This document shows positions 17,728 to 25,827 of a stretch of DNA of 64,000 nt, in pieces. The stretch is from Streptococcus oralis (lineage in GTDB: Bacteria > Bacillota > Bacilli > Lactobacillales > Streptococcaceae): NCBI RefSeq assembly GCF_023611505.1, contig NZ_CP097843.1, forward strand, positions 1,240,001 to 1,304,000. Reading direction: 5' to 3'. Both the position numbers and the translations under genes were made by a program. Within the stretch, counting starts at the first letter, position 1. Every line of letters begins with the position of its first letter. A model generated the notes under the pieces. That model was not told the DNA's origin and did not search any database. It saw nothing but the letters and a program-made list of their open reading frames with translations.

Positions 17728-19503
17728 TTACGATAATTTCATATACAAAGTATAAATAGGAAAGTCTTTATATCTTTCTTTTGTCTCATTATCCAGTTTA
17801 TTCCAAAACAAATCAGCTTGCGGTTTCGATTTTAATAACACTGATGAACCGAAACAAAGTTCATAGTTATCATTACTATTTACTAAAATATTGCTCAGAA
17901 TCTCCATTTCTTTGCTGTTTAATTTACGAACTCTAGATTTTATTTGAAGGTCATTTATTATAGCCATCTCACTATTTTGGGAGTATTTTAAGTTCCAATT
18001 AGAAAGACATTGAGCCCAATTAAGTAATAACTCTCTTTTAGTCATATCTTCTGCCATGTCTGCAGCGATAACTATTTTTAAAATAGTACGGTCAGCGCCT
18101 TCATATTTCAGCTTATTATCTACCAATCTTTGATATGAGGCAATAACTGAATCAATTTTACAATTATCAATTTTTAGCCAATTGTTTGGTTCAAATACTT
18201 CAAAAATTGAAATGTCTAAATAATCTTCATCTTCAGTTTCTCCTTCCCGGCACCAAGGAGTTTCAGTAAAAATGTCTATCATAGTTCCATTTTTATCTGA
18301 CAAAAAACTATATAAAGTTATAATGTGGATGTTAGCAATATTTAGGTGAAGTAATTTCGATTCATTATAATTTAAAGCAACTTTCTTTTTTAAGACAAGA
18401 CCTGAATAAAGAATATTTAGATTTCTTTGAGATTGTTTATCAAAGCAAGATAAATCAACATCTTTTTGTATACCCATTTTTTTCATAAAGTTAGAAATTT
18501 TTAACAATCCCTTTATATCAGCCTCTAAATCAAATGAAGAAATATCCTTTATTGACCGTTCATCTAACTCTATTTTATTACCATTAAGGGTAAAATATCC
18601 GATTTTTCCTAGCTCTTGAAATACCTGAGTACACTTTATAGCTTTTGACAGCAAATCCGGCCTAGTATAGTTAAATTTGAATTGTTTCTTCTTTATATCA
18701 AAAGACATTGTAAAGCTTTCACCAAAATGAAGCTGTACACTCCCATCAGGAAAACGATGTCTTTTTACGTCTTGAAAAACATGATCGCCTATTTTTATAA
18801 TTAAATCCGTTTCTTCTTCAGTTTCTACAATCTTAATTGTGTTTTCAAGAGGTATTTCTATGCCAGTTATAGGATCTAAATAATAAATAAAGAGATCATG
18901 TTCTTCCTGATAGTTAAAAATTTCTTCTTTTTCCTGACCATAGAAGTAGAACTTTAGAGTTTTATCATCAGAAATGTCCTCAACTGAAATACCTTCGACA
19001 TTTATGAAACTATACTGCTTCTGACTATTGTTTATGAAATCCACTAACATTGGATACATTTTTTTATCATCCAGTTTAAAAATCTCTATGGAAAGTTTCT
19101 TCTTATTTGTAGATTTATTTTTTAGTTTACTCTTTCTGAGCAAATTCTTTATAGAAAGAGGAGGTAATGACTTATAGTAAATATCTCTTAAACCATTATC
19201 CTCATTCAACCAAACTACAAATAAAACTACTCCACCATTTGATTTATATAGTTCTAAATCTCTAGTATCTAATGAGAAGGATTTTAACACATCTTTTTTC
19301 TGTCTAGTGGTTTTAATCTGAACAGGTACTTTACCTAATATTTCGTCTTTCTTCTCACTCGGTGATTTAAGAACATGAATTTCTCCATCCCACACTGAAG
19401 TTTTATCATTTCTATCAAAATAAGATTGAAGTAACTCATGCTTATCTATAAATGTCGACAGATGTGAAACACCTAATGTCTCAATTTTTCTATTATTTGC
19501 CAA
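17728..19503 (-). CDS. Large DUF4365-like (PD-(D/E)XK) protein, possible defence gene
   Basis: The 591-residue protein starts with TTG at 19503, with GAGGTG placed before it. Residues 1-130 resemble the DUF4365 restriction-like nuclease module: a helix (GVSHLSTFIDKHELLQ), a strand with WDGEIHV (D39), then VPVQIKTT with Q62-x-K64, and SLDTRDLELYKSNGGVVLFVVW. The remaining ~450 residues are a helical and beta-rich region that I do not recognise. DUF4365 proteins are often found in phage-defence and mobile regions. This gene is isolated, far more AT-rich than its neighbours, and next to the 3' end of a tRNA gene, all of which suggest transfer. A role in defence is inference. Confidence 0.6.
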   Translation of the reverse strand: MANNRKIETLGVSHLSTFIDKHELLQSYFDRNDKTSVWDGEIHVLKSPSEKKDEILGKVPVQIKTTRQKKDVLKSFSLDTRDLELYKSNGGVVLFVVWLNEDNGLRDIYYKSLPPLSIKNLLRKSKLKNKSTNKKKLSIEIFKLDDKKMYPMLVDFINNSQKQYSFINVEGISVEDISDDKTLKFYFYGQEKEEIFNYQEEHDLFIYYLDPITGIEIPLENTIKIVETEEETDLIIKIGDHVFQDVKRHRFPDGSVQLHFGESFTMSFDIKKKQFKFNYTRPDLLSKAIKCTQVFQELGKIGYFTLNGNKIELDERSIKDISSFDLEADIKGLLKISNFMKKMGIQKDVDLSCFDKQSQRNLNILYSGLVLKKKVALNYNESKLLHLNIANIHIITLYSFLSDKNGTMIDIFTETPWCREGETEDEDYLDISIFEVFEPNNWLKIDNCKIDSVIASYQRLVDNKLKYEGADRTILKIVIAADMAEDMTKRELLLNWAQCLSNWNLKYSQNSEMAIINDLQIKSRVRKLNSKEMEILSNILVNSNDNYELCFGSSVLLKSKPQADLFWNKLDNETKERYKDFPIYTLYMKLS

Positions 19504-19809
19504 ATCCGCACCTCGAAAAATAGCTCTATATACTTTATATTATAACATTAACAAAGAAAAACTTATATACTATAATTACAACTATTTAACTTAAACTGAA
19601 TATTATAAACTTAAAAAATACTGTTCATTAATAATTACAAAATAAATAGACCAGTTTCCTGATCTACTTTATTCTATATTCATTGACTTTTGGTCACACT
19701 TTGGTCAAAAATTCCAAAAATACTAAGTTATTTTAAAAAACAAACTTGTGATGATTGCCTATAAACAAACATTTTGAATTTTCTTTGTCTTTTTTTACAT
19801 TACTAAAAA
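19504..19809. other. AT-rich intergenic flank of the tRNA
   Basis: 306 bases between the DUF4365-like gene and the tRNA 3' end. It holds a TATAAT at 19544-19539 on the minus strand that could serve the nuclease gene, and otherwise no convincing ORF or repeat. Its composition matches the accessory gene rather than the core. Confidence 0.5.
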
Positions 19810-19881
19810 TGCCCCCTGCAGGAATCGAACCTGCAACTACTCCTTAGGAGGGAGTTGTTATATCCATTGAACTAAGGGGGC
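19810..19881 (-). tRNA. tRNA-Arg (anticodon CCU)
   Basis: 72 bases fold as a complete cloverleaf on the minus strand: a seven-pair acceptor stem starting GCCCCCU, a short D arm, an ACUCC/GGAGU anticodon stem with loop CUCCUAA (anticodon CCU), and a T arm with GGTTCGATTCC. CCA is not encoded. Its 3' end points to the accessory gene, a typical site for integrating elements. Confidence 0.95.
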
Positions 19882-19884
19882 TAG

Positions 19885-19918
19885 AGAAAAACCCTGCTGG
19901 GTGAGCAGAGTTTTTTTG
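19885..19918 (-). terminator. Terminator of rplS
   Basis: CTCTGCT-CACCC-AGCAGGG followed by TTTTTC on the minus strand, between rplS and tRNA-Arg. One G-U pair. Confidence 0.75.
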
Positions 19919-19923
19919 TCGAA

Positions 19924-20271
19924 TTAACGACGGATTTCTTTGATACGAGCTGCCTTACCTTGAAGTGCACGCAAGTAGTACAATTTCGCACGACGTACTT
20001 TACCGTAACGAACAACTTCGATCTTTTCAACACGTGGAGTGTGGATTGGGAAGATACGCTCAACACCTACACCGTTAGAGATTTTACGAACTGTGTAGTT
20101 TTCTGAGATGCCAGCACCTTTACGTGCGATAACAACACCTTCAAAGATCTGGATACGTTCACGGTTACCTTCGACAACTTTCGCGTGTACACGAACAGTG
20201 TCACCAGGACGGAATGATGGGATATCTGTACGAAGTTGACCTTCAGTCAAACTTTGGATTAATGGATTCAT
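19924..20271 (-). CDS. rplS: 50S ribosomal protein L19
   Basis: The 115-residue protein matches L19 throughout ([21 protein letters not shown] in part, [33 protein letters not shown] in part). It sits at the 30S-50S interface. AGGAGAATAAA precedes the ATG. It is monocistronic here, with its own leader, promoter and terminator. Confidence 0.97.
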
Positions 20272-20349
20272 TTTATTCTCCTATCTTTGTCAATCTTGAG
20301 GAACCTTCCTCAGCGGATAAACTGTATTTTTGTGCGTCCATTACACACA
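20272..20349 (-). ncRNA. L19-leader-like 5' UTR
   Basis: About 75 bases between the predicted start site and rplS. The minus strand has CCGCTGAGGAAGGTTCCTCAAG, with GAGGAAGG/TTCCTC forming a hairpin, and an ACGCACAAAAAUACAG stretch, both resembling the L19 leader found upstream of rplS in Firmicutes. The assignment is from memory of that family. Confidence 0.5.
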
Positions 20350-20355
20350 AGATAC

Positions 20356-20384
20356 AGTTTACCAAATTTCCACCTAAAAGTAAA
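20356..20384 (-). promoter_or_regulatory. rplS promoter
   Basis: TTTACT (20384-20379), a 17-base spacer and TAAACT (20361-20356) on the minus strand, located at the very end of the upstream crcB gene. Confidence 0.6.
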
Positions 20385-20389
20385 GGAAT

Positions 20390-20719
20390 TTATAGCAGAA
20401 TCCCTAAAAAAATCGCTAGAAAACCGCCTAGGTAAGTTAAGAGAAAATAGCTATAAAATACCTTCTTGTCACTTAACAGTTTTTGCAGCTCGTCATTCAG
20501 AGTTGAAAAGGTCGTCAACCCACCACAGAAACCTGTCGCGAGGATAGCATAGACTTCCTTAGACTCTACATGGTTGTAGAGTAAGCCAATCAAAAAACAA
20601 CCGAGAAGATTAGCTATGAGAGTTCCTAGGGGCAATTTTGAGGATTGATTATATCGGGAAAAGAAATAACGAACCAAGGCTCCGAACCCGCAGGCGATTG
20701 CAAGATAAACGATTACCAT
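20390..20719 (-). CDS. crcB: Fluoride exporter CrcB/Fluc, subunit 1
   Basis: The 109-residue protein has four hydrophobic helices. It carries the Fluc pattern GALVRYFFSRY near the start, PLGTLIANLLGCFLIG with the pore asparagine, and GFCGGLTTFSTLNDE. Fluc channels work as antiparallel dual-topology dimers. Gram-positive bacteria often have two adjacent genes for heterodimers, as here. It overlaps the second copy by seven bases. No fluoride riboswitch is seen upstream of the unit. Confidence 0.93.
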   Translation of the reverse strand: MVIVYLAIACGFGALVRYFFSRYNQSSKLPLGTLIANLLGCFLIGLLYNHVESKEVYAILATGFCGGLTTFSTLNDELQKLLSDKKVFYSYFLLTYLGGFLAIFLGILL

Positions 20720-21087
20720 TTCTTCCTCCCTAGAACATAAGCCAAGAGCAGACCTCCACCAATGCTCAAAAATAAGTAGATGCCTAAACTAAGATAACGC
20801 CCGGTATCAAGCAGTTTCACGGCATCAAGCATTAGACTAGAAAAGGTTGTTAGCCCACCACAAAATCCTGTACCCAGCGCCAAAACCAAGCCTTTACTAG
20901 TTTCCTTATAGACCAGATAGCCTTTCACCAGATAGACCAGGCAGATAATGCCCAGATAGTTGACAAGGAGGGTGCCCCAAGGAAATTCTGGACTAGCTGG
21001 TAACCAAGTGGAAATGAGATAGCGGACAAGGCCTCCCACTATTGCAGCTAGAAAAATCCCTAGCGGATAGAATTGTTCTTTTTTCAT
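20713..21087 (-). CDS. crcB: Fluoride exporter CrcB/Fluc, subunit 2
   Basis: The 124-residue protein has four helices with GGLVRYLISTW, PWGTLLVNYLG and TGFCGGLTTFSSLMLDA, the same conserved blocks as its neighbour. It is the partner of the gene at 20390, and overlaps chorismate mutase upstream by four bases and that gene downstream by seven. The paired arrangement supports a heterodimeric fluoride channel that protects against cytoplasmic fluoride. Confidence 0.93.
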   Translation of the reverse strand: MKKEQFYPLGIFLAAIVGGLVRYLISTWLPASPEFPWGTLLVNYLGIICLVYLVKGYLVYKETSKGLVLALGTGFCGGLTTFSSLMLDAVKLLDTGRYLSLGIYLFLSIGGGLLLAYVLGRKKW

Positions 21088-21350
21088 TTGATGTTTTGAT
21101 CCTGATAATCACGCGAACGTTTGAGAATGTCTGAAAAAGTTGCAACAATAGTTTCCTGATAGCGCTTATCTTCCACTCGATTTTTGACTTTTTCAAAAAT
21201 AACTTCTTCTCTCTTAGAATCTAAGATTGGCTTACCTGATGCTTTCTTATAAGCGACAACCCCCTCAACCAAATGCATTCGTTCTTCTAGGAGCTTGACG
21301 ATTTGGTCGTCGATTTGATCAATTTCTTGGCGAATAATATCTAAGTTCAT
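21084..21350 (-). CDS. Chorismate mutase, AroQ type
   Basis: The 88-residue all-helical protein matches monofunctional AroQ chorismate mutases (IRQEIDQIDDQIVKLLEERM, split as IRQEIDQIDDQ and VKLLEERMHLV; then YKKASGKPILDSKREE). It converts chorismate to prephenate in phenylalanine and tyrosine synthesis. It heads the unit chorismate mutase-crcB-crcB with GGAGACC before its ATG. Confidence 0.9.
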   Translation of the reverse strand: MNLDIIRQEIDQIDDQIVKLLEERMHLVEGVVAYKKASGKPILDSKREEVIFEKVKNRVEDKRYQETIVATFSDILKRSRDYQDQNIK

Positions 21351-21413
21351 ACGGTCTCCTCCTTTATTTGAATTATTGTATCAAAAAGCCACCAAATAGG
21401 CTAGTAAAATCCC

Positions 21414-21437
21414 AAAAAAAACTAAATCATAACCACC
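21414..21437 (-). terminator. Distal half of the split thyA terminator
   Basis: The minus strand reads GGTGGTTATGATTT followed by AGTTTTTTTT. This is the 3' arm and U-tract of a terminator whose 5' arm lies at 24392-24405, directly behind thyA. The IS3 element fills the loop. Confidence 0.75.
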
Positions 21438-21473
21438 TGCTACTGTACTGACCCCAAAAAGTTGGACAAATAG

Positions 21474-21519
21474 TTATTGAAAGGATTTAGTCTTGTATTG
21501 CACAGGACTAGGTCCTTTT
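21474..21519 (-). pseudogene. orfB 3' fragment (IS3)
   Basis: This frame codes for K-GPSPVQYKTKSFQ and a TAA stop, the usual C-terminal tail of IS150-group orfB (…GxSPVQYR…). It continues the reading frame that ends in RIKIKLK near 23020, on the other side of the IS110 insertion. Confidence 0.8.
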
Positions 21520-21695
21520 CTACCATTTGTCAAGTATATCAAGGTATTTGATGAAAAATAGTTTGATTTCCATAGTCAAACTAAGGAAATTGTCTTTTTC
21601 TGAACGAAAGTTTAGTGAAAAAAGTGTACACTAAACCAACACCTTATCTGGTGATTTTTTTGATAAGGCGTTACAATGATATGGCATAAACAATT

Positions 21696-22779
21696 TTACC
21701 GATTTTGGGTGGAAGTATAATCATAAAGTTTGTTATGCGTTATGAGGTAATACATTGTTCTAATGAGACGATGTATAGAGGCAATCGTGTGTGGTTTGGT
21801 TGAAGTCACTTGCGATTGTCTTTTCCGTTTCTCATAGAAGTCTGCGATATAACAAGGGTTGGTGTGGCTAGGTGAAGCTATATTATGAATGCACTTAAAG
21901 AGAATCTTTCTGGCATAGGGATTCCCACGTTTGGTGATGTGTTCCTTGGCTAGAAAGTCCCCAGATTCATAGTGTCTGAGGTCAATGTCAATAAAAGCAT
22001 TGATTTGATTGGCAGAGTGGAATCGACGAATGTCACCAAGTTCGCCAATAATATTTGTCGCTGTGGTTTCAGCTCTTCCAGGAATAGAGAGAAGAATCTC
22101 GTATTCTGGCAAAGGTTGAGCCAATGTTACCATCTCCTCTAAAACACCTTGTCTGCGTTCAGAAAGCCTAAGTAACTTATTTGACCTCTTCCATCATTGA
22201 AGAGGTTTTCTTAACTGCACAATAAGACGGATTAGCTAGTTTTGTAAGCTTATCTACTAAGTAAGTCACACGCTTGTCAGAGATGCGTTTTGCTGTAGAC
22301 TGACGGATGATCGCTGTTAATGCGGCGCCATCTAACTCCAGTACAAAACGATTACATGGAAAAGTCATGACCAAGTTCCAATATTGTTCCCCAGCTGTGT
22401 TTTCCAATTCAGGAAAAGTGATCTGTAAAAGCTTGTGCAGACGGTTTTTAGCGCAGACACTATCCTGATAGAAACGGCTGAGGTCGCGTAATTCTTGATA
22501 AAGCGCTTCTTGGACATGGCTTGGCTTGCGATTGAGAATGAACTGAGACGTGTATAAGCGTAACTCTTATCCTCAAAGAAGGCTTGAAGACGACGAGAAT
22601 AGACCCCAGTCGCCTTGAAGACAATCTCTGACTGGTGAACAGTCTTTAAGTCCCCAAGTAGTCGATTAAATCCGATGGCATTATTGGGTATGGTATAGCC
22701 ATGTATTTTCTCTCCATTGATCAAGATGGCCACTTCTGAACTTGCTTTACTCACGTCAATCCCAAAAACTACTCGCATG
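21696..22779 (-). pseudogene. IS110-family DEDD transposase, disrupted
   Basis: The start MRVVFGIDVSKASSEVAI has the first catalytic aspartate, and VFKATGVYSRRLQAFF has the region of the glutamate (written KATG here, EATG in the usual form). Then the frame is lost near 22545: the segment with the K-T-D-x-x-D-A acids appears deleted, and the match resumes in another frame at SQFILNRKPSHVQEALYQ. A second frameshift near 22180 moves to NKLLRLSERRQGVLEEM. The C-terminal half (LLSIPGRAETTA...GDIRRF...KRGNPYARKIL) is typical transposase_20. The product cannot be active. Confidence 0.85.
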
Positions 22780-22859
22780 ATATTACCTCTTTGTCTTGAA
22801 TGATTCCTTGCTTTAGTGATGTCATTTTCAATACTCGACGTTTTTCGTCCCACATACTT

Positions 22860-23015
22860 TGATAACATTCTTCTTAAAACAGGTGTCTTATCAGTTTTAG
22901 TTATGACGTCTAGCACCAAAGGACTTATCGACTTAACAAGACATCTCTACTTTAACATAATGAAAAAGTAGTGAGTACTTTCTCCCGTCGGAGATTTCCT
23001 CACTACTAACCTTAG
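22860..23015 (-). ncRNA. Candidate bridge RNA of the IS110 element
   Basis: Between the element's left edge and the transposase ATG the minus strand shows a nine-pair stem AGTAGTGAG/CTCACTACT (23007-22999 with 22975-22967), with an inner five-pair TCTCC/GGAGA hairpin. Downstream there are two short segments, GTCCTTT (22924-22918) and AACTAAAA (22902-22895), that match the two sides of the reconstructed target. IS110-group elements encode a bridge RNA in this place. The function is inferred and the element is now decayed. Confidence 0.5.
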
Positions 23016-23019
23016 TATG

Positions 23020-23844
23020 TTTTAGTTTGATTTTAATTCGTTTGTTGTTGTAGTAATCAATGTAGTCCACAATAGCTTGTTCAAGGTCTTCTAGAGACCT
23101 AAAGTGCTTCTCATAACCGTAAAACATCTCCGATTTCAAGATACCAAAGAAGGACTCCAGCATGCCGTTGTCTGGGCTGTTGCCCTTGCGCGACATGGAT
23201 GGCTGAATTCCCTTACTCTTTAGGAACCGATGATAAGAATCGTGTTGGTATTACCATCCTTGATCACTATGGAGAATCGTATTCTCATAGTATTTCTCTG
23301 TAAAGGCCTGCTCCAGCATAGCTTTCACTTGTTCTAAATTAGGAGAACAAGAAAGATTATAGGCGATAATTTCGCTATTAAAGCCATCTAAAACAGGCGA
23401 TAAATACAATTTCTGTGTGCTATTTGGAATGGCAAACTCTGTCACATCCGTATAGCACTTTTCCATTGGCCTTGATGCTTCAAATTGACGTTGAATCAGG
23501 TTGTCTGCTTTCTTACCAATCTCTCCTTGGTAGGAAGAATACTTTCGTTTCCGACGAATTCGAGCACTTAAACCAAGGACCTTCATCAGACGTTGAACTT
23601 TCTTATGATTCACTGTAAAACCACGATTTCTTAGTTCAAGAGTAATTCTACGATAGCCATAATTTCCTTTATGGTCATTATAAATGGCCTGAATTTCGAT
23701 TTTAAGCTCTTTATCTTTGTCAAGCCCATCTAGTTGCTTCAACTGATAGTAGTAAGTTGAGCGAGGTAAACGAGCCGCTTCAAGAAGTAAATCTAGTCGA
23801 AATCCTCCTGAAGCCATTTCTCTAACTGTCTCTGCTTTTCTCAC
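23020..23844 (-). pseudogene. orfB 5' part (IS3 DDE transposase) with one nonsense codon
   Basis: From a GTG at 23844 that overlaps the orfA stop, the frame matches IS150-group integrases: HTH_21-like start, YGYRRITLELRNRG, the DDE residues in CYTDVTEF, SPVLDGFNSEI and MLESFFGILKSE. At 23251-23253 an in-frame TAA follows HSDQGW, where the family has glutamine (CAA). The frame is otherwise intact up to NNKRIKIKLK at 23020, where the IS110 element begins. A single C-to-T change explains the stop. Confidence 0.88.
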
Positions 23845-24329
23845 TCTAAGGCTTCGTCCCTTTCCTCTAACTCTTTTAACTTTTTTATGTAAGCCACCTC
23901 AGTCCGTAAGCGTTCATTCTCCTCTTGGAGTCGCTCTAGTTCTGTCATTTCTTCCCAAGTTTTCTTCCGTTTACGTCCCATTTTAGGTACTCTCCCTCTT
24001 ATTTTCTCAACAATAGTATACCCGTTTTTCTTGTATTGCGCCAGCCAATTTGAAAGCATTCCTTGGTTTGGGAGGGCATAATCAAGACTAACACTTCTTT
24101 GCGAATGTCCTTCCAACAGAACTTTCTCAACCATTTCTTGTTTTAATTCAGGGGAATAGTAACGATTTTTTCCTTTTTTGACGAACTCCATTCCGTAACG
24201 ATCAATCAATTTAATCATGTATCTAAGATTAGAATTGTTTATCCCAAATTTATTTGAAAGCTTCTCTAAGATATATCCTTGTTTTCTAAGTTCATAGATC
24301 TGAACTTTATCTTCATAACTCAATTTCAT
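23841..24329 (-). CDS. IS3-family transposase orfA (HTH protein)
   Basis: The 162-residue protein has two helix-turn-helix segments (residues about 8-50 and 65-110) and a C-terminal leucine-rich coiled coil ([21 protein letters not shown] in part), the usual orfA layout for binding IS ends and dimerising. The ATG at 24329 was chosen over the longer frame that would start inside the terminal repeat. It overlaps orfB by four bases; orfA itself appears intact. Confidence 0.88.
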   Translation of the reverse strand: MKLSYEDKVQIYELRKQGYILEKLSNKFGINNSNLRYMIKLIDRYGMEFVKKGKNRYYSPELKQEMVEKVLLEGHSQRSVSLDYALPNQGMLSNWLAQYKKNGYTIVEKIRGRVPKMGRKRKKTWEEMTELERLQEENERLRTEVAYIKKLKELEERDEALE

Positions 24330-24391
24330 AATAAAAACACCCCAAAAGTTAGATTTTTTCTGTCTAACTTTTGGGGTGCAGTTCACTAACG

Positions 24392-24405
24392 GGTGGTTAT
24401 GATTT
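24392..24405 (-). terminator. Proximal half of the split thyA terminator
   Basis: AAATCATAACCACC on the minus strand, two or three bases after the thyA stop, is the perfect 14-base complement of the arm at 21424-21437. The IS3 element lies in the loop between the two. Confidence 0.75.
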
Positions 24406-24407
24406 TC

Positions 24408-25247
24408 TTAAATAGCCAAATCAAACTTCAGCTGTGGCTTAACCGGATCATAGTCGACCAACTCAAAGTCTTCCACTTTGATATCAAAGAAATTAGTCCC
24501 ATCAGGAACATTTAAAACCAAGCGTGGTTGGCAGTTTGACGGCTCACGGCGGAGCAATTCCTCTGCTTGTTCAAACTGATTATCATAGATATGAAGGTTG
24601 TTGATAAAGTAGAAGAACTTCCCAACCTTCCAGCCGAAATGCTTGGCAATCATCATCTGCAAAGCTACGTACTGCATAGCGTTAATGTGGTGGGCCACTA
24701 GCATATCATTAGAGCGCTGAGTCAAAGTCGCATCCAGATAGAGGTCCCCATCAACCCGACGGACATCAAACATAGTCTGAAAGGCACATGGGAGCAGCCC
24801 ATCTGTTTCTTCGAAAGCTTGATAGTCCCAGAGGGAGATGATATTGCGACGATTCCAAGGGTTGGCTTCCAACTGTTTGAGAATCTTATTGATGATGTCG
24901 TGTTTCTTAACGACTGCCCCATAGCGCTCACCAATGGTTCCCGTATCTCCCACTTCCCAGTCATTCCAGTAGTGAACATTGTACTTGCTATTCAGCACTT
25001 CTAGGCTATTAGACTGATCTTGGTAGATCCAGAGTACTTCCTTGATAGCGGATTTGATTGCAATGGGACGCAAGGTTGTGATGGGAAATTCCCCTTTGGC
25101 CAAATCATACTCCGCAAAGGCACCCGTTACGTACTTAGAATTGGCAACTGTCCCATCCTTATACTTAGGACGTGCCTGCTCAGAAAAGACACCTTCCTTA
25201 AGAATTCGTTCTATATTTTCTTTAAAAATCGTATCAGCTTTTGTCAT
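24408..25247 (-). CDS. thyA: Thymidylate synthase
   Basis: The 279-residue enzyme makes dTMP from dUMP with methylene-tetrahydrofolate. It has the catalytic cysteine in LLPCAFQTM (about residue 154), the conserved [17 protein letters not shown] block, and RRNIISLWD for phosphate binding. GAGGTGAG precedes the ATG. The gene is intact, but the IS3 element begins 22 bases after its stop and splits its terminator. Confidence 0.96.
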   Translation of the reverse strand: MTKADTIFKENIERILKEGVFSEQARPKYKDGTVANSKYVTGAFAEYDLAKGEFPITTLRPIAIKSAIKEVLWIYQDQSNSLEVLNSKYNVHYWNDWEVGDTGTIGERYGAVVKKHDIINKILKQLEANPWNRRNIISLWDYQAFEETDGLLPCAFQTMFDVRRVDGDLYLDATLTQRSNDMLVAHHINAMQYVALQMMIAKHFGWKVGKFFYFINNLHIYDNQFEQAEELLRREPSNCQPRLVLNVPDGTNFFDIKVEDFELVDYDPVKPQLKFDLAI

Positions 25248-25298
25248 TTACTCTCACCTCATTTATTGTCCTAACTAGTATAGCATAAAAAATCTTTT

Positions 25299-25733
25299 CT
25301 ACATACTCAGATAATCAATGGCCTTTTTATATTTTTCTAATCCTTCCAAATCCTTGTCAGTAATGGTCTCAAGTCTCGATAAATCTGAATTATGTTTTAG
25401 GTCAGCTAATTTTACGGCTCTCGCAAGAGGATTGGATTTCACAGTTTTCAGATAGGTTTGATAGTCTTGTCCCTTTTTCTTTGACAAAATCTGAACGGCT
25501 GTAACTACTGTCTCTGGTAAACCAGCATTTAGTAACTCTTCAGCAGTAACAGAACTATCCTCAATAACATCATGTAGTAGAGCCACTGCTTTCTCTTCTT
25601 CAGAATCAACTTGGCTCGCAACAAAAATTGGATGTTCTATATAATCTATCCCTGCCTTATCAAATTGCCCTCTATGAGCTTCCGTCGCGATAGACAACGC
25701 TAATTCAAGCATGGGTTGTTTTGATGTGTTCAT
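25299..25733 (-). CDS. Small HD-domain phosphohydrolase, RelA/SpoT-hydrolase-like
   Basis: The 144-residue protein has the HD metal pattern of (p)ppGpp hydrolases: AHRGQFDKAGIDYIEHP, LLHDVIEDSSVTAEELL and a late LADLKHNSDLSRLE. It lacks synthetase and regulatory domains, so it is a single-domain protein of the MESH1/small alarmone hydrolase type or a general nucleotide phosphohydrolase. The substrate is not certain. It stands between thyA and glucokinase on the same strand. Confidence 0.8.
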   Translation of the reverse strand: MNTSKQPMLELALSIATEAHRGQFDKAGIDYIEHPIFVASQVDSEEEKAVALLHDVIEDSSVTAEELLNAGLPETVVTAVQILSKKKGQDYQTYLKTVKSNPLARAVKLADLKHNSDLSRLETITDKDLEGLEKYKKAIDYLSM

Positions 25734-25783
25734 CTAGCGATTCCTTCCCAAAATTAAAACCTATTTCGTTTTATTCGACTTTC

Positions 25784-25815
25784 AAAAAAGAGCTTGATGG
25801 ATAACCAAGCTCTAT
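25784..25815 (-). terminator. Terminator of glucokinase
   Basis: AGAGCTTG-GTTATCCAT-CAAGCTCT followed by TTTTTT on the minus strand, 14 bases after the gene's stop. Confidence 0.88.
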
Positions 25816-25827
25816 TATCAATCTATC

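Larger units (their letters stand above)
21520..23019 (-). mobile_element. IS110-family element inserted in orfB
   Basis: A segment of about 1500 bases lies between two copies of TTTT (21516-21519 and 23020-23023) within IS3 orfB. It holds a DEDD-type transposase on the minus strand (22779 to 21696). About 240 bases of non-coding sequence lie 5' and 176 bases 3' of it. There are no terminal inverted repeats, as usual for IS110. The exact edges are uncertain by up to four bases because of the shared TTTT. Confidence 0.78.
21443..24385 (-). mobile_element. IS3-family (IS150-group) element, interrupted by an IS110-family element
   Basis: The ends are related inverted sequences: left TGTACTGACCCCAAAAAG, right (complement) TGAACTGCACCCCAAAAG. 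The element holds orfA (23841-24329) and orfB split in two. Removing the 1.5-kb inner insertion leaves about 1.44 kb, normal for the group. The flanks fit a three-base CTA duplication (21440-21442 and 24386-24388), which would restore an eight-base terminator loop. orfB has a nonsense codon and the insertion, so the copy is dead. Relation to IS861-type elements is likely but was not checked. Confidence 0.82.

Noticed and set aside
19690..19740. Repeated TTTGGTCA stretches close to the tRNA, translating on the minus strand to an integrase-like tail (FDQSVTKSQ).
   Set aside because: Too short, no upstream frame, and no integrase motifs nearby.
21088..21350. Possible fluoride riboswitch before the crcB pair.
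   Set aside because: The crcB genes are coupled behind chorismate mutase, and I see no riboswitch-like sequence upstream of that gene.
21381..21440. A frame coding for a hydrophobic tail (AGGYDLVFFGILLAYLVAF and stop) next to the IS3 left end, looking like a truncated membrane protein.
   Set aside because: The same bases are the 3' arm and U-tract of the thyA terminator; a run of T codons gives a hydrophobic peptide by chance.
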